The notes beneath the pieces are model-generated. The model had not been told where the DNA came from. It saw nothing but the letters and a program-made list of their open reading frames with translations, and made no database searches. A DNA stretch of 5,271 nucleotides, taken from NCBI GenBank assembly GCA_913049525.1, contig CAJWYZ010000101.1, positions 1 through 5,271 on the forward strand, given 5' to 3'. The position numbers were made by a program, and so were the translations under genes. Positions 1 through 5,271 of this stretch are shown piece by piece (positions within the stretch are counted from its first letter, which is position 1; each line of letters starts with the position of its first letter). Origin of the DNA: an uncultured Fidelibacterota bacterium (GTDB lineage Bacteria; Fidelibacterota; Marinisomatia; SCGC-AAA003-L08; D37C17).

Positions 1-628
1 TGAGTTCCTTTTTAAATCTTTCCATTATTATATGATGAATTTCTTTTGATATATCTTTTTGAGGTTTCTCTCCATCTATTACGATGCATCGGCTTTGATT
101 TTGTTCCCTGATTTGGCAATATCCCTGTCTAATTTTTTTAAAAAAATCAATGCCGGCTGCCTCCATTCTATCTGGATTAACCGTTTTTAATCTTTCAGTC
201 GCTTTTTGGGGGTCTATATCTAATATAAACGTTATATCAGGGATAAGCCCATCGGTGGCAATAGTGTTCATCAATTCTAAATTATTAATATTTAACCCTC
301 TGCCATACCCTTGATATGCAATTGTGCTATCTGTAAATCTATCACAAATTACAAATTCACCTTTTGTGATCGCTGGCTTAATTTGTTCAGCAGTCAATTG
401 TGCTCGAGCAGCTGCAAATAATAGGCTTTCAGCATTAGAGTATAATTCTATATTTTCTTTATCTAACAGAATTGCCCTGATTTTCTCTGACAATTTTGTC
501 CCACCAGGTTCTCTAAAAGTCTTATATGATATGCCTAATTTCTCAAATTCTGCTTCCAGTAATTGTATTTGGGTGGATTTACCAGACCCGTCGATTCCCT
601 CAAAAGTGATTAATTTACCAGTAATCAT
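1..628 (-). CDS. tmk: Thymidylate kinase (dTMP kinase), 3' end cut by window edge
   Basis: Cytosolic kinase that transfers the gamma phosphate of ATP to dTMP to give dTDP, an essential step of dTTP synthesis. I translated it by hand: 209 codons are open from the ATG at 628-626 to the window edge without a stop. Seen: P-loop FEGIDGSGKST (residues 9-19), REPGG (39-43) with the dTMP-contacting Arg-Glu-Pro, the DRF..ST.AYQG motif (96-107), and the lid-region stretch RLKTVNPDRME (146-156) followed by F..KIRQGY (163-170). The E. coli enzyme has 213 residues, so probably only a few C-terminal residues and the stop are missing. The start overlaps the rsmI stop by one base (TAATG). The nearest purine-rich stretch (AAGGA) is about 14 bases upstream, which is too far to be a good ribosome binding site, so translation is probably coupled to rsmI. 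Identity is secure; the exact end is unseen. Confidence 0.96.
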   Translation of the reverse strand, partial: MITGKLITFEGIDGSGKSTQIQLLEAEFEKLGISYKTFREPGGTKLSEKIRAILLDKENIELYSNAESLLFAAARAQLTAEQIKPAITKGEFVICDRFTDSTIAYQGYGRGLNINNLELMNTIATDGLIPDITFILDIDPQKATERLKTVNPDRMEAAGIDFFKKIRQGYCQIREQNQSRCIVIDGEKPQKDISKEIHHIIMERFKKEL

Positions 629-1311
629 TAATCTAGAGTATATCCTTTTTTTGCAACCAAAACAACAAACTCTCCCTTAGGTTTAGATTTTGAAAAATAA
701 TTCTCAGCATCCTCCACCGTCCCTAAAAATGATTCCTCAAATATTTTAGTTAATTCCCGACAAACAGAAATAATACGATTTCCCCAATAATTATGGATGT
801 CCCTCAATGTACGAAGCACTTTATGTGGAGATTCGAAAATTACGACAGTTGCAGGCAGAGATTCTAATAATTCAAAGCGGGTTCTTCTCCCCTTTTTAGG
901 AGGTAAAAAACCCTCAAAATAAAAATGATCCGTAGGAAGGCCAGAAACAGAAAGTGCTGCAGTAACTGCTGATGGGCCAGGGATCGTTATAACTTCAATC
1001 CCCTCTTTTTTTGCCAGATTCACCACCCTATATCCAGGGTCACTAATGCAGGGGGTTCCTGCGTCAGAAATAATTGCGATTGAATCTCCAGAATTTAATT
1101 TATTAACCAAATTCCTCGCTTGATTTATTTCATTATTATCATGGTAAGCAATGAGGGGAGTGTCAATATTATAATGCCTCAATAACTTTTTACTGGTGCG
1201 GGTATCTTCGGCTGCAATGAGATTTACAGCCTTTAGGGTTGTTTCAGCCCGAAAAGTTAAATCTGAAAGGTTTCCAATTGGAGTACCGACAACATAAAGT
1301 GTTCCCGCCAC
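628..1311 (-). CDS. rsmI: 16S rRNA (cytidine(1402)-2'-O)-methyltransferase RsmI, short single-domain form
   Basis: SAM-dependent enzyme that 2'-O-methylates C1402 of 16S rRNA in the decoding centre of the small subunit. The protein has 227 residues and shows the YraL/RsmI signatures: GTLYVVGTPIGNLSD near the N-terminus (3-17), AAEDTRTS (33-40), ISDAGTPCISDPG (81-93), IPGPSA (110-115), FESPHK (159-164), RELTK (185-189) and KGEFVVLV (212-219). E. coli RsmI has 286 residues; the missing part is the C-terminal extension after the methylase domain, so this is the short form known from other lineages rather than a broken gene. The start is GTG (1311-1309). It lies immediately after the TAG of the aminotransferase gene with no spacer, and that TAG is the in-frame barrier upstream, so no longer start exists. 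No separate strong ribosome binding site is seen, which suggests translational coupling. It overlaps tmk by one base at its TAA. Confidence 0.96.
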   Translation of the reverse strand: MAGTLYVVGTPIGNLSDLTFRAETTLKAVNLIAAEDTRTSKKLLRHYNIDTPLIAYHDNNEINQARNLVNKLNSGDSIAIISDAGTPCISDPGYRVVNLAKKEGIEVITIPGPSAVTAALSVSGLPTDHFYFEGFLPPKKGRRTRFELLESLPATVVIFESPHKVLRTLRDIHNYWGNRIISVCRELTKIFEESFLGTVEDAENYFSKSKPKGEFVVLVAKKGYTLD

Positions 1312-2628
1312 CTAATTCAAAGTAGCTTTGATTGTAGATTTAATTATATCTATTGATGTTTTTAAATCTTCCGATGTGACGTTTAAATGAGGCCTAAATC
1401 GAATTGCCTCATCACCCGATGGTAACATAAGCAATTTATTTTTCAGCAGACCATTAATTACTTTATCTCTTTCTGTTTGAGATGGTAAATCAAAAGCTGC
1501 AAATAATCCAAGCCCTCTTGGGTTTGTAACATAAGCAGGGAATTCTTCCGAAAGGAATTGCAATTCTTTTTTCAGAACAGCACCCATATTTTTAGCATTT
1601 TCAATTAAATTTTCTTTCTCAATAATTTCCAAAATAATATGAAATCTAACCATATCAGCCAAATTACCACCAAAGGTTGAATTAATTCGACTGGATTCAG
1701 AAAACACATTTTTGTCCACTTCTTCAACTCGCTTTCCAGCTAGCAGTCCGCAGACCTGAGTTTTCTTGCCAAATGAAATTATATCTGGTTTTACAGAATT
1801 GTGTTGATGTGCCCACCACTTTCCAGTGATACCAATACCTGTTTGCACCTCATCCATAATGAATAACATTTCATTTTCATCACAGATTTGACGAAGGGCA
1901 ACAAAAAACTCATCTCTGAAATGATTATCTCCCCCTTCACCTTGAATTGGTTCAATAATTAGAGCCGCTATTTCATCAGGGTTATTGGTGATGGCAGCTT
2001 TAATTTGGTCTAAGGATGACTTTTCGGCTAATTTCACCTCTTCCAAGCGATCCTCCGTTAGGGGAAAAGATAATTTGGGGTTATCTATCCGCGGCCAATC
2101 AAATTTTGGGAAATACATGGTCTTTCTGGGGTCTGAAGTATTGGTGAGTGAAAGGGTATAACCTGTTCTTCCATGGAATGCCTGTTTGAAATGAATAATT
2201 TTACCGCCTTTTTCCCCTTTTCCATTTTCCATATTTTTCCTGACTTTCCAGTCAAAGGCTACTTTTAATGCATTTTCAACTCCAAGGGCACCACCTTCAA
2301 TAAAAAATGTATGTGGAAGATATTCTGGGATTGCCATATTAGAAAATGCTTCAACAAATTCTGCGTATTGGACATTATAAATATCAGATAAGGTTGGTTT
2401 GTAAAGTGCAGCTGCAGCTAGCCGGTCTTTCCCCGCTAGAATATCAGGATGATTATACCCCACCGCACCAGAAGCAAACATGGAAAACATATCCAGATAT
2501 TCTGAACCATCACGTTCATCAACCAGCCAGGAGCCATGACTTTTTTTCATGTCCATTACGGGCTCGTAACCATCAGCTAAAATATGTTTCCCTAATGTGG
2601 CTCTTACATTTTTTGAATCAATTGTCAT
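1312..2628 (-). CDS. lat: L-lysine 6-aminotransferase (lysine epsilon-aminotransferase), PLP-dependent
   Basis: Class III PLP aminotransferase of 438 residues that moves the epsilon-amino group of L-lysine to 2-oxoglutarate, giving glutamate and 2-aminoadipate 6-semialdehyde. Family-specific stretches run throughout: HILADGYEPV (15-24), SHGSWLVDERDG..YLDMFS (30-49), FHGRTGYTLSLTNT (151-164), FPKFDWPRIDNP (173-184), EPIQGEGGDNHF (226-237), DEVQTG (259-264), FGKKTQVCG (286-294), NSTFGGNL (316-323) and RFRPHL (410-415). Compared from memory with Mycobacterium tuberculosis Lat, K288 matches the PLP lysine K300, D259/Q262 match D271/Q274, R154 matches R170, T318 matches T330, R410 matches the substrate-carboxylate residue R422, and E231 matches E243. 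This agreement separates it from ornithine, acetylornithine and GABA aminotransferases. The ATG start follows the ALDH7 stop by 17 bases. Its product is the substrate of the gene just upstream. Confidence 0.95.
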   Translation of the reverse strand: MTIDSKNVRATLGKHILADGYEPVMDMKKSHGSWLVDERDGSEYLDMFSMFASGAVGYNHPDILAGKDRLAAAALYKPTLSDIYNVQYAEFVEAFSNMAIPEYLPHTFFIEGGALGVENALKVAFDWKVRKNMENGKGEKGGKIIHFKQAFHGRTGYTLSLTNTSDPRKTMYFPKFDWPRIDNPKLSFPLTEDRLEEVKLAEKSSLDQIKAAITNNPDEIAALIIEPIQGEGGDNHFRDEFFVALRQICDENEMLFIMDEVQTGIGITGKWWAHQHNSVKPDIISFGKKTQVCGLLAGKRVEEVDKNVFSESSRINSTFGGNLADMVRFHIILEIIEKENLIENAKNMGAVLKKELQFLSEEFPAYVTNPRGLGLFAAFDLPSQTERDKVINGLLKNKLLMLPSGDEAIRFRPHLNVTSEDLKTSIDIIKSTIKATLN

Positions 2629-2640
2629 TATTATTTTAAA

Positions 2641-2647
2641 CTCTCCT
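2641..2647 (-). promoter_or_regulatory. Ribosome binding site of the lysine aminotransferase, overlapping the ALDH7 stop
   Basis: Minus-strand AGGAGAG begins inside the TAG stop of the ALDH7 gene (2648-2646) and lies 12 bases before the ATG at 2628. The spacing is somewhat long, but the sequence is strong. Ribosomes ending ALDH7 stop right on this site, which would favour coupled expression of the two lysine enzymes. Confidence 0.65.
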
Positions 2648-4172
2648 AAATTTCAATATCAAATTTAATACCCTGAGCCAGAGGTAACTCTGTACTCCAA
2701 TTCATGGTATTCGTTTGCCTACGCATATACACTTTCCATGCATCAGACCCAGATTCTCTCCCTCCGCCTGTATCTTTTTCTCCTCCAAATGCACCTCCAA
2801 TTTCGGCGCCTGAAGTTCCAATATTTACATTTGCAATTCCACAATCGCTACCCTCATGGGAAAGAAACGTTTCTGAGTTTAATACATTAGTAGTAAATAT
2901 GGCTGAAGACAATCCCTGGGGAACGCCATTATGCAATTGAATTGCTTCATCTAAATTATCATAAGGGATAATATATAAAATAGGGGCAAAGGTTTCCTCC
3001 TGTACAATTTCATAGCTATTTTCAGCTTTTACAATAGTTGGCAATACATAAAACCCATCGCCTGCAACAACCTCACCACCACATAATATTTCTCCACCTT
3101 CCTGCTTCACTTTTTCTAGTGCCGATAAATAATCATCTACTGCACCCTGATCAATTAGGGGACCCATTAATGTAGATTCATCTAGGGGATCTCCAATTTT
3201 AACCTGCGCATATGCTTTGGTTAATTTTTCCACCAATCCATCATATAAACTGGAATGGACAATTATTCTTCTGGTACTGGTACACCTTTGCCCAGCAGTA
3301 CCCACTGCACCAAATAATATGGCTGGTACCACCATATCCATTTTTGCAGTTTTGTCCACAATGATTGCATTGTTACCACCAAGTTCTAAAATGGTTTTCC
3401 CCAGTCTTTCACCAACAACTCCGCCTATTCGCTTACCCATACGTGTGCTTCCAGTAGCAGAAATAAGAGGGACTCTTTTATCATTAATCAATCTTTCTCC
3501 AATAGTGGAACCCCTGCCAATAATTAAACTGAAGATACCTTTATACCCTTCCCTTTGCAAAACTTCATTGCAAATATTTTGAATAGCTATTCCGCATAAG
3601 GGAGCTTTGGAAGAAGGCTTCCAGACTGTGATATCTCCGCACACAGCTGCAAGAAAGGCATTCCATGCCCAAACCGCAACAGGAAAATTAAAAGCCGATA
3701 TAACGCCCACAATTCCCAGAGGATGATATTGCTCATACATGCGGTGCTTCACTCTTTCAGAATGCATGGTGAGTCCATAAAGTTGTCGTGATAAACCAAC
3801 AGCAAAATCAGCAATGTCAATCATTTCCTGTACTTCACCATCACCTTCAGCTTTAATTTTTCCCATTTCAAGAGCAACAAGACTCCCCAGCATATCTTTT
3901 TTACGACGGAGTTCCTCACCCATTTCCCGAACCAATTGTCCTCTAATGGGAGCAGGAACCATACGCCATTCTTCAAAAGCTTTTTGGGATTCAGAAATAA
4001 CATTATCATAGTCGCTTTCAGAGCATTGATACACATTTGCAATTACTTCCCCATTAGCAGGGCTTACAGAATTCAAGACACCTGCATCGGTTGTAGTAGA
4101 CCAGTTTCCAGCACCAACTCCTGCCCCAAAATTATTTTCTTTTATCCCAAGGGAATTCAGTATTTCCTTCAA
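2646..4172 (-). CDS. amaB: ALDH7-family 2-aminoadipate 6-semialdehyde / piperideine-6-carboxylate dehydrogenase
   Basis: NAD+-dependent aldehyde dehydrogenase of 508 residues, of the antiquitin (ALDH7A1) / AmaB / Pcd family, expected to oxidise 2-aminoadipate 6-semialdehyde to L-2-aminoadipate. Seen: FNFPVAVW (161-168) with catalytic-pocket N162, WKPS (184-187) for NAD binding, SATGSTRMG (238-246), ELGGNN (263-268) with general base E263, GQRCTS (294-299) with nucleophile C297, EETFAP (392-397), and the ALDH7 C-terminal blocks IGTSGAEIGGAFGGEKDTGG (451-470) and GSDAWKVYMRRQTNT (475-489). The two residues that recognise aminoadipate in human ALDH7A1, E121 and R301, correspond to E116 and R296 with a constant offset of 5. 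The start is TTG (4172-4170): AGGAG sits 5 bases upstream, and the N-terminus matches family length. The stop overlaps the ribosome binding site of the lysine aminotransferase gene. The symbol follows Pseudomonas usage; pcd is the Streptomyces name. The substrate is inferred from the residues and the neighbour. Confidence 0.94.
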   Translation of the reverse strand: MKEILNSLGIKENNFGAGVGAGNWSTTTDAGVLNSVSPANGEVIANVYQCSESDYDNVISESQKAFEEWRMVPAPIRGQLVREMGEELRRKKDMLGSLVALEMGKIKAEGDGEVQEMIDIADFAVGLSRQLYGLTMHSERVKHRMYEQYHPLGIVGVISAFNFPVAVWAWNAFLAAVCGDITVWKPSSKAPLCGIAIQNICNEVLQREGYKGIFSLIIGRGSTIGERLINDKRVPLISATGSTRMGKRIGGVVGERLGKTILELGGNNAIIVDKTAKMDMVVPAILFGAVGTAGQRCTSTRRIIVHSSLYDGLVEKLTKAYAQVKIGDPLDESTLMGPLIDQGAVDDYLSALEKVKQEGGEILCGGEVVAGDGFYVLPTIVKAENSYEIVQEETFAPILYIIPYDNLDEAIQLHNGVPQGLSSAIFTTNVLNSETFLSHEGSDCGIANVNIGTSGAEIGGAFGGEKDTGGGRESGSDAWKVYMRRQTNTMNWSTELPLAQGIKFDIEI

Positions 4173-4177
4173 TTTAT

Positions 4178-4182
4178 CTCCT
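4178..4182 (-). promoter_or_regulatory. Ribosome binding site fixing the TTG start of the ALDH7 gene
   Basis: On the minus strand AGGAG is followed by a 5-base spacer (ATAAA) and then TTG at 4172-4170. The match and spacing are close to ideal. No ATG occurs in the first codons of the frame, so this site decides for the TTG start. Confidence 0.8.
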
Positions 4183-4184
4183 AA

Positions 4185-4214
4185 ATATTATGTAACTGTA
4201 ATTATTTACGTCAA
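4185..4214 (-). promoter_or_regulatory. Possible sigma70-like promoter in the 44-base gap before the ALDH7 gene (weak)
   Basis: The only intergenic stretch of any size is 4173-4216. On the minus strand it holds TTGACG (4214-4209, 5 of 6 to the -35 consensus), then CATAAT (4192-4187, 5 of 6 to the -10 consensus) after 16 bases, or TAATAT (4190-4185, 4 of 6) after 18 bases. Against it, a start site 6-8 bases past either -10 would fall in or next to the AGGAG ribosome binding site and leave almost no leader, and AT-rich DNA yields such matches by chance. If real, it would let the lysine genes be transcribed independently of the membrane pair. No terminator hairpin is seen in the gap. Confidence 0.22.
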
Positions 4215-4216
4215 GA

Positions 4217-5065
4217 TTAAGCAGCAGATTCTTTCTTTTTGTCGCCATCCATAAATGACCAAATGGCAAGGCTAATAATAATAACTACTAGTATGGTTGG
4301 TGTTGCATAATTGTACTCTGCCGTACTGTAATCTTTTAATTGATTAATTCGCCCAATGAGGAGTGAAATACGTCCCATTACTGCAAATCCAAATGATGCT
4401 CCAAATTTTATCATTAAAAAATATATTCCAATTTTACTAAGGGTACCAAAGGACCCTTTGTGCTCTTTTGAAAAGAAGAAATAAATGAGCCCTGTTAAAG
4501 TACCAATAAATACAATCAACCCATTAATAATTGTGCCCCAATCAGATGAAAAATCAATGGTTGATGCTTTAATCTGGATTAAAATATCTGAATTTAAAAA
4601 ACTGTAGAAACGCAAACCTGCAGTCATACCCACAATGTAGGCTATTGCCCAGCGAGCGAGCCATCCAACTTTAGGAACAAGTCGCAAAAGCATGAAAATT
4701 CCTAAAATAAATGGAATTAGATACATTAGGCGAATCTCATCATACCCCTTAATACCACCTTCTGGAAATATACTCCTATCTAGTGCCCCAAATCCTGTAG
4801 ATATAAAATTGAGAACTTTATAAATACTATACCACGCCGATTGTAAAACAGACACTTCCCCTGTATCTTCCAATTTTGGCCATAATCGCCCAAATAAGTT
4901 GGGTTGTATTTGCTGCCAAAAAGCAATAACTGCCCAATAACCAGCAGACACCCCAATAAAAATATGTTCTGCCGCTTTGTAAAAAGGATTATCATCAAAT
5001 AGGTAGCTGAATATACAAAGTGTAAGAAAAACTACAATCCATGATCCGAAAATTTCTGCCGACAT
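4217..5065 (-). CDS. Uncharacterised polytopic inner-membrane protein, about seven helices
   Basis: Function not recognised. The protein has 282 residues and is strongly hydrophobic, with probable membrane segments at about 6-23, 33-50, 111-128, 136-152, 177-198, 211-236 and 255-271, and a short charged C-terminal tail (DGDKKKESAA). Its most distinctive stretch is DDNPFYKAAEHIFIGVSAGY (24-43), which joins the first two helices and reads like a conserved family signature. From memory, similar DNPxYxxAEH..xGxxAGY proteins occur as hypothetical membrane proteins in several environmental phyla, but I cannot verify this. Other notable stretches are WLARWAIAYIVGMTAGLRF (135-153) and a Trp/Pro-rich loop around 50-63. 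There are no transporter, kinase or protease motifs that I can name. The ATG start has AGGGGAG 6 bases upstream and overlaps the preceding stop as TAATG, so it is co-translated with the partial gene at 5065-5271. It lies 44 bases upstream of the ALDH7 gene. A part in lysine uptake is possible but unsupported. Confidence 0.9.
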   Translation of the reverse strand: MSAEIFGSWIVVFLTLCIFSYLFDDNPFYKAAEHIFIGVSAGYWAVIAFWQQIQPNLFGRLWPKLEDTGEVSVLQSAWYSIYKVLNFISTGFGALDRSIFPEGGIKGYDEIRLMYLIPFILGIFMLLRLVPKVGWLARWAIAYIVGMTAGLRFYSFLNSDILIQIKASTIDFSSDWGTIINGLIVFIGTLTGLIYFFFSKEHKGSFGTLSKIGIYFLMIKFGASFGFAVMGRISLLIGRINQLKDYSTAEYNYATPTILVVIIISLAIWSFMDGDKKKESAA

Positions 5066-5271
5066 TACTTACTCCCCTTTCGTTTATTATTCCGGGTTAG
5101 ATAATAGGTAATATTCCCAAAAATAATTAATATAACAATTACCACATGTGCCATTGACTGAGCGGACATCATACTGGTAGCCTCACCAGGCTTAATCACA
5201 AGCCCCATACTTTTAAGTTCAGTTTTAACCAACTCTTCATATTCTGCAGCCCCAGGCATACCTGCTAAAAT
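5065..5271 (-). CDS. C-terminal end of an unrecognised protein with a terminal membrane helix (partial)
   Basis: The reading frame is open to the window edge, giving at least 68 residues, and ends in TAA overlapping the next ATG. The fragment has a soluble part (AGMPGAAEYEELVKTELKSM, about 3-22), a short linker, one hydrophobic helix at about 42-58 (HVVIVILIIFGNITYYL) and a strongly basic tail (RNNKRKGSK). By the positive-inside rule the tail is cytoplasmic, which would put the preceding part outside the cytoplasm if this is the only helix. An ATG at 5259-5257 could begin a 64-residue protein, but there is no usable ribosome binding site in front of it and the frame continues upstream (Ile-Leu-Ala-Gly), so I prefer a longer gene cut by the edge. 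The one-base overlap with the polytopic membrane gene suggests that the two products work together. I cannot name the family. Confidence 0.7.
   Translation of the reverse strand: MLAGMPGAAEYEELVKTELKSMGLVIKPGEATSMMSAQSMAHVVIVILIIFGNITYYLTRNNKRKGSK
5072..5078 (-). promoter_or_regulatory. Ribosome binding site of the polytopic membrane protein
   Basis: Minus-strand AGGGGAG with a 6-base spacer before the ATG at 5065-5063. It lies within the last codons (Lys-Gly-Ser) of the upstream partial gene and supports the chosen start. Confidence 0.7.

Noticed and set aside
324..680. Plus-strand open frame of 118 codons
   Set aside because: It lies antisense over tmk and the end of rsmI, both of which have full sets of family motifs. 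Its translation shows no domain and no ribosome binding site supports it.
2346..4184. Several plus-strand open frames of 65-121 codons (2346-2639, 2704-2940, 3217-3582, 3814-4011, 3936-4184)
   Set aside because: All are antisense to lat or the ALDH7 gene, are rich in Pro/Ser in the manner of shadow frames, and show no recognisable protein features.
4191..4209. GTAA...TTAC small inverted repeats in the 44-base gap, considered as operator or terminator
   Set aside because: The arms are four bases, in AT-rich DNA, with no GC-rich stem or T tract. This is too weak to call.
4440..4460. Short inverted repeat (CAAAGG-AC-CCTTTG, with AGGGT/ACCCT around it)
   Set aside because: It sits inside the coding region of the membrane protein, has a very small loop and no following T run, so it is not a terminator. 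It is most likely chance from Lys/Gly/Ser codons.
3821..4998. Minus-strand alternative frames at 3821-4042 and 4780-4998
   Set aside because: They are out-of-frame shadows inside the ALDH7 and polytopic membrane genes, whose main frames are clearly coding.
5065..5259. Complete 64-residue small protein starting at the ATG at 5259
   Set aside because: There is no ribosome binding site at a usable distance and the frame stays open upstream to the edge. A truncated longer gene is more likely, so it was annotated as partial.

Overview
The window is an AT-rich stretch (roughly 40% GC by eye) in which every supportable gene lies on the minus strand, so transcription runs from high to low coordinates. 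I see no plus-strand gene, RNA gene, mobile element, CRISPR array or origin. The longest gap between genes is 44 bases. Both edges cut genes. The organism is a bacterium: it has Shine-Dalgarno sites, ATG/GTG/TTG starts and bacterial RsmI and Tmk. The low GC and short single-domain RsmI would fit an environmental member of the Bacteroidota/Marinimicrobia neighbourhood, but that assignment is a guess.

In transcription order the layout is as follows. (1) The 3' end of an unrecognised gene whose product ends in one membrane helix (5065-5271). (2) A 282-residue polytopic membrane protein of unknown function (4217-5065), overlapping the first by one base. (3) An ALDH7-family aldehyde dehydrogenase (2646-4172) with a TTG start and a strong ribosome binding site. 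(4) L-lysine 6-aminotransferase (1312-2628). (5) rsmI (628-1311), whose GTG start directly abuts the aminotransferase stop. (6) tmk (1-628), overlapping rsmI by one base and cut at the window edge close to its expected C-terminus.

Genes 3 and 4 form a complete two-step module. Lysine 6-aminotransferase converts L-lysine plus 2-oxoglutarate to 2-aminoadipate 6-semialdehyde, which cyclises to piperideine-6-carboxylate. The ALDH7 enzyme then oxidises it with NAD+ to L-2-aminoadipate. The PLP lysine, the carboxylate-binding arginines, the ALDH catalytic Cys/Glu/Asn and the aminoadipate-recognition Glu/Arg pair are all visible, so this is the best supported functional reading in the window.

The module is tightly joined downstream to two housekeeping genes, rsmI (16S rRNA methylation) and tmk (dTMP phosphorylation). 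Upstream, after 44 bases, lies the uncharacterised membrane pair. No transcription terminator is evident anywhere, so one long transcript is possible. The least understood part is the membrane pair at 4217-5271.
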